Source of the DNA: Xanthocytophaga agilis | Lineage (GTDB): Bacteria; Bacteroidota; Bacteroidia; Cytophagales; 172606-1 | Direction of reading: 5' to 3' | Assembly: GCF_030068605.1 (NCBI RefSeq) | Contig: NZ_JASJOU010000006.1 | Coordinates: 310,001-374,000 of the forward strand | DNA: 64,000 nt | Shown here: positions 51,113 to 60,437 of the stretch, piece by piece | Layout: each line of letters begins with the position of its first letter | How positions within the stretch are numbered: position 1 is the first letter of the stretch | Position numbers and translations under genes: made by a program | Notes under the pieces: model-generated | The model's input: the letters and a program-made list of their open reading frames with translations, nothing else | Database searches by the model: none | Told to the model about the DNA's origin: nothing

Positions 51113-52510
51113 TTAGATCTTGCCTACCATATCTTCAGGTTTTACCCATTCATCAAATTCTGCTTCGGTGAGATAGCCAAGTTTTAATGCTGTCTCTTTC
51201 AGAGTTTTACCTTCTTTATGAGCAGTTTGGGCAATCTCAGCAGCTTTGTAATAACCAATTTTTGTATTGAGGGCAGTTACAAGCATTAGTGAGCTTTCTA
51301 CGTGTTTGCGAATATTGGCTTCCAATGGCTCAATTCCTTCTGCACACTTGTCATTAAAGGATACACATACATCTCCAATCAAACGGGCTGAATGCAGGAA
51401 GTTGTAGATCATAACAGGTTTGAACACATTCAGTTCAAAATGGCCATTAGATCCACCAATATTGATCGCAACATCATTACCTAATACCTGAGCTGCAACC
51501 ATTGTCATCGCTTCACACTGGGTTGGGTTTACTTTGCCAGGCATGATAGAAGAACCTGGTTCGTTATCAGGAATAAAGATCTCCCCTATCCCTGCACGTG
51601 GACCTGATGACAACATACGAATGTCATTACCTATCTTCATCAGACTTACAGCCACTGTTTTCAATGCGCCATGAGCTTCTACAATTGCATCATGGGCTGC
51701 TAGTGCTTCAAATTTATTTTCAGCAGTAATAAATGGAAGACCAGTAAGGTTTGCAATATGTTTGGCTACATTCTCTGAATAATTTGGAGGAGTATTGATA
51801 CCTGTACCAACAGCAGTACCGCCCAATGCCAATTCTGATAAGTGCGCCAATGTATTCTTAATAGCTTTCAGGCCATGATCCAGCTGAGATACATAACCTG
51901 AAAACTCCTGTCCCAGTGTTAACGGTGTTGCATCCATGAAGTGAGTACGTCCGATCTTTACTACTTTCATGAATTTTTGCGCTTTGGCAGCTAGCGTATT
52001 GCGAAGTTTCTCAATACCAGGAATCGTTACTTCAATCAACATTTTGTATGCTGCAATGTGCATTGCAGTTGGAAATGTATCATTAGAGGACTGGGATTTA
52101 TTGACATCATCATTGGGATGCAATGCTTTCTTCTCATCTGTAAGGCTTCCTCCATTAATAACATGAGCCCGATAGGCTACCACCTCATTTACGTTCATGT
52201 TAGATTGTGTACCAGAGCCTGTCTGCCATACCACCAGTGGAAACTGGTCATCCAGCTTACCTGCCAGCACTTCATCACATGCTTTACCGATCAGATCACA
52301 TTTTTCTTTTGATAGTACACCTGCATCAAGGTTTGTTAATGCGGCTGCCTTTTTCAGATATGCAAACGCCTGGATAATCTCACGAGGCATCTTATTAATA
52401 TCCTGAGCTATTTTGAAATTTTCAATGGAACGTTGGGTTTGTGCACCCCAATATACGTGGGAAGGTACTTTTACTTCGCCCATCGTATCTTTTTCAATTC
52501 TATAATCCAT
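51113..52510 (-). CDS. fumC: Class II fumarate hydratase
   Basis: This enzyme of the citric acid cycle interconverts fumarate and malate in the cytoplasm. The 465-residue protein has [12 protein letters not shown] near 96, [20 protein letters not shown] near 185 and the fumarase/aspartase signature [13 protein letters not shown] near 315. All active-site motifs are intact and the length is normal. It is transcribed alone; a -7 box TACATTTG is at 52613-52620 on the minus strand. Confidence 0.96.
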   Translation of the reverse strand: MDYRIEKDTMGEVKVPSHVYWGAQTQRSIENFKIAQDINKMPREIIQAFAYLKKAAALTNLDAGVLSKEKCDLIGKACDEVLAGKLDDQFPLVVWQTGSGTQSNMNVNEVVAYRAHVINGGSLTDEKKALHPNDDVNKSQSSNDTFPTAMHIAAYKMLIEVTIPGIEKLRNTLAAKAQKFMKVVKIGRTHFMDATPLTLGQEFSGYVSQLDHGLKAIKNTLAHLSELALGGTAVGTGINTPPNYSENVAKHIANLTGLPFITAENKFEALAAHDAIVEAHGALKTVAVSLMKIGNDIRMLSSGPRAGIGEIFIPDNEPGSSIMPGKVNPTQCEAMTMVAAQVLGNDVAINIGGSNGHFELNVFKPVMIYNFLHSARLIGDVCVSFNDKCAEGIEPLEANIRKHVESSLMLVTALNTKIGYYKAAEIAQTAHKEGKTLKETALKLGYLTEAEFDEWVKPEDMVGKI

Positions 52511-52612
52511 GCTTCGTAAGTAAGAATTAAAATGAAGAATAAGATAACCAGATGTTTTGTGAATGAGTCTATAGTAAGCGGAGAGCGCTTATACAAAGCT
52601 CAGACAGTGGCG

Positions 52613-52620
52613 CAAATGTA
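52613..52620 (-). promoter_or_regulatory. -7 box of fumC
   Basis: Read on the minus strand the bases are TACATTTG, matching TAnnTTTG, about 105 bases before the fumC start. No -33 TTTG is in the expected place. Confidence 0.45.
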
Positions 52621-52689
52621 CAAAGCAAATTAACTTTTAATGCCTTTAAACCAGATTTTATAAAAGGTTAACCGAAAAAAGTTTCCCAA

Positions 52690-52732
52690 AAACAAAGCCC
52701 CGCAACAGATCTGGTATTGCGGGGCTTTGTTT
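52690..52732 (-). terminator. Terminator of the YcxB-like gene
   Basis: A 16-bp perfect GC-rich stem (52690-52705 with 52717-52732) has an 11-base loop and is followed on the minus strand by TTGGG after a T run. It begins right after the stop codon. Confidence 0.9.
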
Positions 52733-52733
52733 A

Positions 52734-53288
52734 TTATTTGATCAGATTTTTTTGTCGGAGTATTCGTTCAAAAAATTTAAGATCGTTGTCGGAGTTAAAA
52801 ATGTTGAAAGGAAGGTGGATAAATTGTCCACGGGATAATACCAGTGTATAGGCATCTTTCTCTTTATACACATCTTTTACCATATCCCAGCCAATCTGCA
52901 TTCCTTCTTTGGCATTAATCATCGCATTGATCTGCTTGGTATTGATGTCATAAGAGAATTTATCAAACATCACTTTGTATTGCTCAAGCTGAGAGATACC
53001 AGTAAACTGAATGGCCCAGAACAAAACATAACCCAATGCTACCAGAAAAGCAATAAGATAGATCCACCAGTTGGTATATACTTTTGTTATATTCAGAATA
53101 ATGTTTAAAACAATAATTCCAACAGGCACAAATACCCAGTACCACTGAGTTTTAAGCAGATGTGTCATTCCAAGGCGTACATATACTTTTTTATCCATCT
53201 GATACTTTTTCGTCTTTGCGCCAGGTACAGGTACCGCCTGCTGTTGCATCATTGGATTACGGAAAAACTGATTTGGATTGCGTGCCAT
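52734..53288 (-). CDS. YcxB-like membrane protein
   Basis: The 184-residue protein has a proline- and glutamine-rich N-terminus, two transmembrane helices (about 52-72 and 74-95) and a C-terminal PH-like YcxB domain (about 105-184). That domain carries WDMVKDVYKEKDAYTLVLSRGQFIHLPFNIF, the usual WxxIxxIxExxxxFxLxxxxxxxxxxP pattern. The function of YcxB proteins is not established. Monocistronic, upstream of fumC and separated from it by a terminator. Confidence 0.8.
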   Translation of the reverse strand: MARNPNQFFRNPMMQQQAVPVPGAKTKKYQMDKKVYVRLGMTHLLKTQWYWVFVPVGIIVLNIILNITKVYTNWWIYLIAFLVALGYVLFWAIQFTGISQLEQYKVMFDKFSYDINTKQINAMINAKEGMQIGWDMVKDVYKEKDAYTLVLSRGQFIHLPFNIFNSDNDLKFFERILRQKNLIK

Positions 53289-53733
53289 ATATTGTGAAAA
53301 TTAATAAATATGCAATATAGTGTATTTTTTAATTGGTTGATTACTAGATGTGTATATGGTGGTTTTGCTGTTTTGCCTAAAATTGTATAATGAAAAGAAT
53401 GATAAAAAAATGTATACTTTTTATGTCTTCACTATGAAATAGTATGAGTTTAAAATAGTTTATACACTTTTCCCCAATCAGGGATACAAAGGTAGATAAG
53501 TAATTATAGAAATGAAACCGTTAATAGAGAAGAATTTTAAATATTTTTTTGTTATTTAACTCATTGATTTACAGGTGTTTATTAGATTAGTAGGATGTGA
53601 GGTTACAGGAAAAACAGTAGAATAAGGAAACCTTCTAAAAGTAATGTCGTAGAATATAATATACTGATAGTCAAATGCTTGCAATCAGCTATTTTATATT
53701 GTTTAATTTTTAGACTACAAAACCTTGCAACTC
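53289..53733. other. Divergent intergenic region, no gene seen
   Basis: It is AT-rich. An inverted repeat TATATTG/CAATATA (53288-53294 with 53313-53319) sits at the start of the YcxB-like gene. No reading frame or clean promoter pair was found. Confidence 0.35.
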
Positions 53734-53943
53734 ATGAAAAAGAATTGGATTTTAGCCGTAATTATTGCTGTAGGTGTAACTTTTAGTGGATTTGCCCAAA
53801 CCACACCTTCTCAAACTACGCCTTCTCAAACAACTCCTTCCGGAAATAAAAAAGATAAAAAGATGGAGAAAAAAGAGAGACGAGATAGCACTAACACACG
53901 TAAAGCCCCTGTTCAAAAAACAGATACAACTGGACGTAAGTAA
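53734..53943 (+). CDS. Small exported lysine-rich protein, hypothetical
   Basis: ATG 53734 is chosen over an in-frame TTG nine bases upstream. The 69-residue product has a signal peptide (residues 1-24, SGFAQ), a short repeat TTPSQ-TTPSQ-TTPSG and a basic tail (KKDKKMEKKERRDS, then TDTTGRK). It would leave a mature peptide of about 45 residues, low-complexity and probably disordered. No family is recognised; similar small exported basic proteins are frequent in this phylum. A strong terminator follows. Confidence 0.7.
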   Translation: MKKNWILAVIIAVGVTFSGFAQTTPSQTTPSQTTPSGNKKDKKMEKKERRDSTNTRKAPVQKTDTTGRK

Positions 53944-53974
53944 AAGACTAATTACATATAGAATATATATCTGG

Positions 53975-54002
53975 AGCCGATGCATTGCATCGGCTTTTTA
54001 TT
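53975..54002 (+). terminator. Terminator of the small exported protein gene
   Basis: AGCCGATGC (53975-53983) pairs with GCATCGGCT (53987-53995) with a three-base loop, followed by TTTTATTTT. It touches the nadC stop from the other side. Confidence 0.9.
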
Positions 54003-54872
54003 TTAGAACGCCTTTAGACTAATATCCAGACTTTTAACAGAGTGTGTCAGCGCACCTACAGAGATATAATCTACTCCACTTTCTGCTACAGCCCCTATTG
54101 TTTCTTCTGTAATACCACCAGATGCTTCTGTTGGAAAGCGACCATTAATTAATGCAATGGCTTCTCGCATACGATCTGGAGGCATGTTGTCCAACATGAT
54201 CCGGGTTATATTACCAATTTGTAATACTTCTTCTACTTCTTTCAGATTACGGGTCTCAACAACGATATTTAAGTTTTTGTCTTTCTCCTTCAAATACTGA
54301 TGAGTGGCCTGAATAGCCTGAGTTACTCCTCCCGCATAATCGATATGGTTATCTTTTAAAATAATCATATCAAATAGGCCGAACCTGTGGTTTAAGCCAC
54401 CTCCAATAGCTACAGCCCATTTTTCCATAAGTCGGAAGTTAGGAGTTGTTTTTCGGGTATCCAGGAGTTTGGCTTTGGTATGTGAAATCAGTTGCACTAA
54501 TTGATGTGTATAGGTCGCAATACCACTCATACGTTGCATACAGTTTAATACCAGTCTCTCTGCTTGCAGAATGGATTGGGCTTTACCTGTAACTGTAAGG
54601 CCTATATCCCCATATTTTACCATAGACCCATCTTCAATCAGAGTTGTTACCTGTAGTGCAGGATCAACCGCATGAAAGATATATGACGCCAGTTCCATTC
54701 CTGCCATCATGCCAGTATCTTTAATGATAAGCCTAGCCTGACGCTGGGCAGTTGCTGGAACAGCTGCTAATGTAGAGTGATCTCCATCTCCGATATCTTC
54801 GTGAAGAGCAGTCTGAATGAATGTATCAATAGATCGAGTATTGAGATAGGTAGGACGAAAGTTTAGAGCCAT
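54003..54872 (-). CDS. nadC: Nicotinate-nucleotide pyrophosphorylase (carboxylating)
   Basis: The enzyme makes nicotinate mononucleotide from quinolinate and PRPP in NAD synthesis. The 289-residue protein has HEDIGDGDHST at 19-29, LNCMQRMSGIAT near 110, DTRKTTPNFR near 137 and GLFDMIILKDNHI near 165. The C-terminal ASGGITEETI and DYISVGALTHS motifs complete the barrel. All PRPP and quinolinate residues appear intact. nadA and nadB are not in the window. It is divergent from prs, across 270 bp. Confidence 0.95.
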   Translation of the reverse strand: MALNFRPTYLNTRSIDTFIQTALHEDIGDGDHSTLAAVPATAQRQARLIIKDTGMMAGMELASYIFHAVDPALQVTTLIEDGSMVKYGDIGLTVTGKAQSILQAERLVLNCMQRMSGIATYTHQLVQLISHTKAKLLDTRKTTPNFRLMEKWAVAIGGGLNHRFGLFDMIILKDNHIDYAGGVTQAIQATHQYLKEKDKNLNIVVETRNLKEVEEVLQIGNITRIMLDNMPPDRMREAIALINGRFPTEASGGITEETIGAVAESGVDYISVGALTHSVKSLDISLKAF

Positions 54873-54947
54873 AGATAAATACTGGTTGTTGCATCTGTCC
54901 AGAGCAGGAGAGGCGCATTTTTTAGGAATGGTCTGAATGATGCCGAA

Positions 54948-54978
54948 AACTACATTTTTCAGCGGATAAAATGTAGTT
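54948..54978 (-). promoter_or_regulatory. Hairpin in the predicted nadC leader
   Basis: AACTACATTTT (54948-54958) pairs with AAAATGTAGTT (54968-54978) around a nine-base loop. A -7 box TATTTTTG on the minus strand (55005-55012) places it in the untranslated leader of nadC, where it could act as an RNA structure or operator. Confidence 0.45.
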
Positions 54979-55064
54979 ACAGTCTACCATATTTCTATTG
55001 TGGTCAAAAATACTGCCTTTTAGGAAGAAAACGTGATAGCTTGTATGAAATTTTAAGCATTTCA

Positions 55065-55096
55065 TTTGTTTACTTGTAACGAAACCTATAATTTTG
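55065..55096 (+). promoter_or_regulatory. Promoter of prs-rplY
   Basis: TTTG (55065-55068), a 20-base spacer and TAATTTTG (55089-55096) are a full match to the Bacteroidota consensus, 47 bp before the prs ATG. Confidence 0.75.
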
Positions 55097-55142
55097 CCCC
55101 CTCAATTTTCAAAGCTTCTGCTACCTACGCCTTCCTTTTATT

Positions 55143-56084
55143 ATGGCATCGTCTTATTCAGTCAAGTTATTTTCGGGTACCGCTTCGCGATATCTGGCAG
55201 AGAAGATTGCGTATTATTACGGGAAGCCTTTGGGAACCGTTACTTTACAGCAATTCAGCGATGGCGAAATGTCGCCTTATTTCGAAGAGTCAGTAAGAGG
55301 ATGTGATGTGTTTCTGATTCAGTCAACATTTCCACCTGCAGACAATCTGATGGAGTTACTTCTGATGATTGACGCAGCTAAACGCGCTTCAGCAAAATAT
55401 GTAACAGTAGTAGTTCCTTATTTTGGTTATGCTCGTCAGGATAGAAAAGATAAACCTAGAGTGGCCATTGCTGCCAAGTTGGTCGCAAATCTTTTGTCTG
55501 CTGCTGGAGCAAGCCGTCTTATGGCATGTGATCTTCATGCGGGTCAGATTCAGGGATTCTTTGATTTTCCTGTAGACCATCTGGATGGATCAGCTGTTTT
55601 TGTTCCCTATTTCAGAAGTTTGAAACTTGATAACCTAATCATTGCTTCACCAGATGTTGGGGGGGTAAGCCGGGCAAGAGCGTTCGCCAAGTATTTTGGT
55701 GCTGATATTGTGGTTTGTGATAAGCATCGTAAACGTGCCAATGAGATTGCTTCGATGCAGGTTATTGGTGACGTAGAAGGTGCCAATGTTGTTTTGATTG
55801 ATGATCTGGTAGATACGGCAGGTACTATCACCAAAGCAGCCAAGATCATCATGGAAAAAGGTGCAAAGTCGGTGCGTGCTATTACCACACACCCTATTTT
55901 GTCTGGAAGCGCCTATGAAACGATCAATAATTCTGTACTGGAAGAATTGGTAGTAACAGATACTATTCCACTGAAGCAGGAATCTCCAAAGATCAAAGTC
56001 CTTACTGTAGCTGAGCTTTTCGCGAAAGCTATTCGTAACGTACATGATCATGAGTCAATTAGTACTTTATTTTTACAAGTATAG
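55143..56084 (+). CDS. prs: Ribose-phosphate pyrophosphokinase
   Basis: It makes PRPP from ribose-5-phosphate and ATP, for purine, pyrimidine, histidine and NAD synthesis. The 313-residue protein has VVVPYFGYARQDRK (about 93-106), the metal site DLHAGQIQGFFDFPVDHL (about 128-145) and the PRPP loop VLIDDLVDTAGT (about 218-229). It forms an operon with rplY, 37 bp downstream, the usual arrangement. The product is used by nadC (divergent neighbour) and by the purF-like enzyme encoded at the start of the window. Confidence 0.96.
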   Translation: MASSYSVKLFSGTASRYLAEKIAYYYGKPLGTVTLQQFSDGEMSPYFEESVRGCDVFLIQSTFPPADNLMELLLMIDAAKRASAKYVTVVVPYFGYARQDRKDKPRVAIAAKLVANLLSAAGASRLMACDLHAGQIQGFFDFPVDHLDGSAVFVPYFRSLKLDNLIIASPDVGGVSRARAFAKYFGADIVVCDKHRKRANEIASMQVIGDVEGANVVLIDDLVDTAGTITKAAKIIMEKGAKSVRAITTHPILSGSAYETINNSVLEELVVTDTIPLKQESPKIKVLTVAELFAKAIRNVHDHESISTLFLQV

Positions 56085-56121
56085 TTTATATTTTATTTAT
56101 TTCACTTAATCTATTTATTTT

Positions 56122-56688
56122 ATGAAGACAATCGAGATTATAGGGTATAACAGAGCAAATCTCGGAAAGAAAACAGCGAAAGAGCTGCGTACATTGAGCC
56201 AGGTACCTTGTGTACTATATGGTGGAAAGCAGCAAGTTCACTTTTCCGTTCCAATGATTCTTTTCCGTGACCTGTTGTATACACCAGAAGTTCATCAGGT
56301 AGATCTGAACATCGAAGGAACACATTACAAAGCGATTGTACAGGATGCGCAGTTTCACCCGGTAAATGAAATGATTCTGCACGTTGATTTTCTGGAACTG
56401 GATGAAAATAAACCTGTAAAAATGAACATTCCGGTTCGTTTACAAGGAACAGCCGTAGGTGTGACTAAAGGGGGGAAATTGATTTCAAAACTGCGCAAGC
56501 TTACTGTTAGTGCATTACCTAAAGATATGCCTGACTATGTAACTGTAGATGTATCAGGACTGGATCTAGGTAAGTCTATCAAAGTTGGCGAAGTAAACGC
56601 TGAAAACTTTGTTATTCTGAATTCTCCTTCTAACCCAGTTGCTTCTATTGAGATCCCAAGAGGTCTTCGTGGAAAAAGCGCTGAATAA
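56122..56688 (+). CDS. rplY: 50S ribosomal protein L25 / general stress protein Ctc
   Basis: This 188-residue two-domain L25 (Ctc form) binds 5S rRNA. The N-terminal L25 domain (about 5-93) includes RANLGKKTAKELRTLSQVPCVLYGG and HPVNEMILHVDFLEL. The C-terminal beta domain (about 95-180) includes KMNIPVRLQGTAVGVTKGGKL and YVTVDVSGLDLGKSIKVG. The usual longer acidic tail of some relatives is absent. Co-transcribed with prs; terminator directly after. Confidence 0.95.
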   Translation: MKTIEIIGYNRANLGKKTAKELRTLSQVPCVLYGGKQQVHFSVPMILFRDLLYTPEVHQVDLNIEGTHYKAIVQDAQFHPVNEMILHVDFLELDENKPVKMNIPVRLQGTAVGVTKGGKLISKLRKLTVSALPKDMPDYVTVDVSGLDLGKSIKVGEVNAENFVILNSPSNPVASIEIPRGLRGKSAE

Positions 56689-56704
56689 GAACATATATTC
56701 GCTC

Positions 56705-56743
56705 AAACAAAAAAGCTTTCTCTTACAGGAAGCTTTTTTGTTT
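56705..56743 (+). terminator. Terminator of prs-rplY (bidirectional)
   Basis: A 14-bp perfect stem (56705-56718 with 56730-56743) has an 11-base loop and A and T runs on both sides; it also faces the convergent metalloprotease gene. Confidence 0.88.
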
Positions 56744-56770
56744 TATAGAGCAGGTCTCATTAAAATTACA

Positions 56771-57814
56771 CTATAGCATACTCTCTTTAGGATATTTCTT
56801 CTTCAGATATGCAAAATATCTCTTAAAGTCAGAGTTGAATTTTGTACGAAATTCTTCTTCAAATTGATTCTGTTTTGCCCGATACCTGATGTATTCCATA
56901 AAGAAAGTATTATTAGGCAGAGGTCCCTCCCACCCTAATGGATTGGGTTTCCCATTCACTGTTATTGTATCTTCCGACTGAATAATCTGACGAATAAGTC
57001 TGAATTTTAATGTATCCTTTTGCTGAGTTGTTAGTTTATTGGTAAAAGTCTTATAAAGGCTATCCAGTTGCTGAGATCCCCGCAGAATATGGGAATAGTG
57101 CTTTTCACGATATATTTTTCTGGATGTGTATTTGGTATACTCAGGAGATTCTTTTCCATATTTATGAATTAGAAAAAGCTTGGCTCCCTCGTCTCCTACA
57201 AAGTCAGCAAGGTTTTCATTATATTCTATGTTATCTTTAATAAAGAGAGTACCATGCGTTAGTTCATGAATAATCAGATTGGATAGGCTACCTGGCTGAC
57301 GATAAAGCATGCTACTCAGAATAGGATCCTTGAACCATCCCAATGTGCTCCAGCCTGCTGCTGTGCCAATGTCTGTGTCCAGACCTTTTCCTTTCCAGAT
57401 CTTTTCCTCTTTTACTGCCTTCAATGAGTCAAAGAACCCTTTGTAAGGCATACTTCCCAGAAACGAGTACTCCCATTGGTGAGGCTTTAATTCATATGGA
57501 TCGCATGCCGTTACAACCCACATCAGCGTCTTACCTTTCTGATCAAATAAGGTAGTATAGTTATCGGACTCATTAATACCCAATGAATCTATAGCAAAGC
57601 TTCGTATCTCCTGTATAAGTGCTAGTTTTGTTTTTAATGAATCCGGAAAACTCTTATCCTGCATTACCTCAGTTATGGGGCGTGCATTCCAAACAATAGT
57701 TAATTGTCCTTTAAGTTGTCCTAGTCCGTAAATGATTAATTGTAGATTCCATACAATCATGATTAAAAGTATACCTACTAAAATAAGACCTGCTCTTTTT
57801 AATTTTCGTTTCAC
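56771..57814 (-). CDS. Membrane-anchored zinc aminopeptidase-like protein (Aminopep family)
   Basis: The 347-residue protein has a basic start and one transmembrane helix (about 9-27). The catalytic domain has the zinc motif HELTH (His183, Glu184, His187) with a third ligand Glu200 in NENLADFVGDEGA. AAGWSTLGWFKDPILSS (about 152-168) is also typical of the Aminopep (PF10023) family. Activity of this family as an aminopeptidase is predicted, not well proven. Monocistronic, with a shared terminator at its 3' end. Confidence 0.85.
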   Translation of the reverse strand: MKRKLKRAGLILVGILLIMIVWNLQLIIYGLGQLKGQLTIVWNARPITEVMQDKSFPDSLKTKLALIQEIRSFAIDSLGINESDNYTTLFDQKGKTLMWVVTACDPYELKPHQWEYSFLGSMPYKGFFDSLKAVKEEKIWKGKGLDTDIGTAAGWSTLGWFKDPILSSMLYRQPGSLSNLIIHELTHGTLFIKDNIEYNENLADFVGDEGAKLFLIHKYGKESPEYTKYTSRKIYREKHYSHILRGSQQLDSLYKTFTNKLTTQQKDTLKFRLIRQIIQSEDTITVNGKPNPLGWEGPLPNNTFFMEYIRYRAKQNQFEEEFRTKFNSDFKRYFAYLKKKYPKESML

Positions 57815-58148
57815 AGTTGTTAAAATTTATATAAACTCAGAAGCCTTTAGTCTAAAAAGATGTTATTTTTGAGTTAAAGATAAAAGATACTTTTGAATGC
57901 CTGAATGATAAAGTCGTTCTTATTTGAGAGACAGAAAAATATAGTCACCAACTGAACGTTTTTATAGATAGAACACCTTCTTTTTTTATTTGTGACAATT
58001 GTCTGATTATCAAAAATGTATATTTTATGTCAAATTTTAATAACCATTTATAATTAAAAAATTATTTTACTCGATATTGGTATTATTAAAAATAATACAT
58101 ACCTTGCATTCGCAATAAGAAACTTTCACGATTAAAAGACCTATACAA
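57815..58148. promoter_or_regulatory. Divergent region with a dyad upstream of recA
   Basis: GTATTATT (58080-58087) and AATAATAC (58091-58098) form an 8-bp perfect dyad with a three-base centre, 50 bp before the recA ATG. A partial -7 box TACCTTGC lies beside it. It could be an operator or the leader hairpin of recA; no known SOS box sequence for this group can be matched. Confidence 0.4.
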
Positions 58149-59240
58149 ATGGCAGAAAAAGATAAGTCAGCAGATGACAAACTAGCAAAACTTAAAGCTC
58201 TGCAAACCACCATTGAGAAGTTGGACAAGGCATATGGCAAGGGTACGGTGATGAAGTTGAGTGAGAATAAAATTATGGATATTGCTACAATTTCTACAGG
58301 CTCTATCGGTTTGGATATTGCTTTGGGAATTAGTGGCGTACCTCGCGGACGTATTGTTGAGATTTTTGGACCGGAATCTTCAGGGAAAACAACTTTGACG
58401 ATGCATTGTATTGCAGAGGCACAGAAAGCTGGCGGACTTGCTGCATTCATCGATGCAGAGCATGCTTTTGATCGTGTGTATGCTGAGAAACTAGGTATTG
58501 ATGTTAGTAACCTATATATAGCTCAGCCAGATAATGGTGAGCAAGCCTTAGAAATTGCAGAGAACCTGATTAGCTCAGGAGCCATAGATATCATCGTGAT
58601 TGACTCTGTTGCTGCATTGGTGCCCAGAGGTGAACTGGAAGGTGAAATGGGAGATAGCAAAATGGGCTTACAAGCACGTTTGATGTCTCAGGCATTGAGA
58701 AAACTGACTGGTACAATTAATAAAACAAATTGTTGTTGCATCTTTATTAACCAGTTGCGTGATAAGATTGGGGTTATGTTTGGTAGTCCGGAAACAACTA
58801 CTGGTGGTAACGCATTGAAATTCTACGCCTCAGTTCGTATGGATATCCGTAGAATTGGGCAGATCAAAGAAGGTGCTGACAATGTGATTGGTAACCGTAC
58901 CAAAGTGAAGGTTGTGAAGAATAAACTGGCACCTCCTTTCAAAGTGGTAGAGTTTGATATTATGTATGGTGAGGGTATCTCAAAAATTGGTGAAATTATA
59001 GATTTAGGTGTAGAGCTTAGCATCATCAATAAATCTGGTTCTTGGTTCTCTTATGAAGGAAGCAAGATCGGACAAGGCCGTGATGCTGTGAAAAAGATGT
59101 TGGAAGACAATCCTGAACTAGCAGTTGAGATTGAAGGTAAAATTCGGAAGAAATTCAAAGAAGGCGCTGATGTGGCTGAGGAACCTTTGACTCCGGAAGA
59201 GGCTAAAGAAGCGAAAGAGATTGTAGAAGACGAAGCATAA
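58149..59240 (+). CDS. recA: Recombinase A
   Basis: This ATP-dependent strand-exchange protein acts in homologous recombination and the DNA damage response. The 363-residue protein has Walker A GPESSGKT (74-81), Walker [13 protein letters not shown] near 155, the loop 1 region [24 protein letters not shown] and loop 2 [29 protein letters not shown]. The C-terminal tail is acidic, as usual. Monocistronic, strong terminator. Confidence 0.97.
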   Translation: MAEKDKSADDKLAKLKALQTTIEKLDKAYGKGTVMKLSENKIMDIATISTGSIGLDIALGISGVPRGRIVEIFGPESSGKTTLTMHCIAEAQKAGGLAAFIDAEHAFDRVYAEKLGIDVSNLYIAQPDNGEQALEIAENLISSGAIDIIVIDSVAALVPRGELEGEMGDSKMGLQARLMSQALRKLTGTINKTNCCCIFINQLRDKIGVMFGSPETTTGGNALKFYASVRMDIRRIGQIKEGADNVIGNRTKVKVVKNKLAPPFKVVEFDIMYGEGISKIGEIIDLGVELSIINKSGSWFSYEGSKIGQGRDAVKKMLEDNPELAVEIEGKIRKKFKEGADVAEEPLTPEEAKEAKEIVEDEA

Positions 59241-59244
59241 TTAT

Positions 59245-59283
59245 AAAAAGAAGCCTCATTCTTCAATGAGGCTTCTTTTTTAT
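59245..59283. terminator. Terminator of recA (bidirectional)
   Basis: A 16-bp perfect stem (59245-59260 with 59265-59280) has a CTTC tetraloop and A and T runs; it also serves the convergent threonine aldolase gene. Confidence 0.92.
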
Positions 59284-59293
59284 GTGTGAAATC

Positions 59294-60322
59294 TTAAACA
59301 GTAGCTTTATGCAATACTTCAGAAACTTTTGTGAGCATTTCGTCATCAAAATCAAGATGTGTTACAAAACGTATTTGTTCCTTTCCAAATGCTGAAGCCA
59401 GAATTTCATTGGCTTTCATATAATGAAGTAACTTTTGGGTGATTTCTGACGAAGGCAATGTGAAGATAACAATGTTAGTCTGAACAGGTAGTATGGACGT
59501 AACATAAGGTAAATCATTTAGGGTTCTTTCAAGATCCCTTGCTCTTTGATGATCTTCTTTCAGACGTGTTACATGATTATCTAAAGCATAAATACCAGCA
59601 GCTGCCAGATAACCAGCTTGTCTCCATGCTCCTCCAAATACCTTACGGATACGTCTGGCTTTTGCTATATGTGCTTTTGTTCCTACTAATACAGATCCGA
59701 CAGGTGTACCCAAACCTTTAGAAAGGCAAATGGAAATTGTATCAAAATAGCTTCCAATTTCTTTAGTTGTCTGATTGGTTTCAACCAGGGCATTAAACAG
59801 CCTTGCTCCATCCATATGAAGTGGAAGATTGTACTGCTTACAAACCTTATTTATCTCTGCTATTTGGTCTGTTGTATAATAACACCCTCCTCCTTTGTTT
59901 ACTGTATTTTCTATTTCTACCAATGCTGTCTGGGGGAAATGAATATCATCTCCGTTAATATTAGCTATTACCTGCTCTGCTGTAAATATTCCTCTCTGAC
60001 CATCGAGCAAACGGATAGAAGCTCCAGAGTTAAAGGCGATACCTCCTCCTTCATAATTGTAAATATGCGAAAGTTTATCACAGATTACTTCATCTCCAGG
60101 CTGTGTATGTACCTTGATGGCAATTTGATTAGTCATTGTTCCGGAAGGGCAGAATAAACCAGCTTCCATACCAAACAATTGTGCCGCCTTTTCCTCCAAG
60201 GCATTTACAGTTGGATCTTCACCATACACATCATCGCCAACGATGGCTGAAAACATAACCTCACGCATTTCTTTTGTTGGGCGTGTTACCGTATCACTTC
60301 GGAGGTCAATAAATTTTGTCAT
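59294..60322 (-). CDS. ltaE: Low-specificity L-threonine aldolase
   Basis: This PLP enzyme splits L-threonine or allo-threonine to glycine and acetaldehyde. The 342-residue protein shows [15 protein letters not shown] (6-20), [12 protein letters not shown] (28-39), [10 protein letters not shown] (169-178) with the PLP aspartate, and the Schiff-base Lys202 in [11 protein letters not shown]. Length and motifs are normal. The symbol is by homology; gly1 is also used. It is divergent from pheT. Confidence 0.92.
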   Translation of the reverse strand: MTKFIDLRSDTVTRPTKEMREVMFSAIVGDDVYGEDPTVNALEEKAAQLFGMEAGLFCPSGTMTNQIAIKVHTQPGDEVICDKLSHIYNYEGGGIAFNSGASIRLLDGQRGIFTAEQVIANINGDDIHFPQTALVEIENTVNKGGGCYYTTDQIAEINKVCKQYNLPLHMDGARLFNALVETNQTTKEIGSYFDTISICLSKGLGTPVGSVLVGTKAHIAKARRIRKVFGGAWRQAGYLAAAGIYALDNHVTRLKEDHQRARDLERTLNDLPYVTSILPVQTNIVIFTLPSSEITQKLLHYMKANEILASAFGKEQIRFVTHLDFDDEMLTKVSEVLHKATV

Positions 60323-60401
60323 AGTTTGCTATGGTTTTAGTTTTGCAGATGTATATATTTCAGCTATTTTAATTTCCATCGGAACTGCATAATAATTTTT
60401 T

Positions 60402-60409
60402 TACTTTTG
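60402..60409 (+). promoter_or_regulatory. -7 box of pheT
   Basis: TACTTTTG matches TAnnTTTG, 29 bases before the pheT ATG. TTTC near 60373 is the closest -33 candidate. Confidence 0.5.
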
Positions 60410-60437
60410 CTGCTTCAATTTTAGTAAAAAATCGTAT

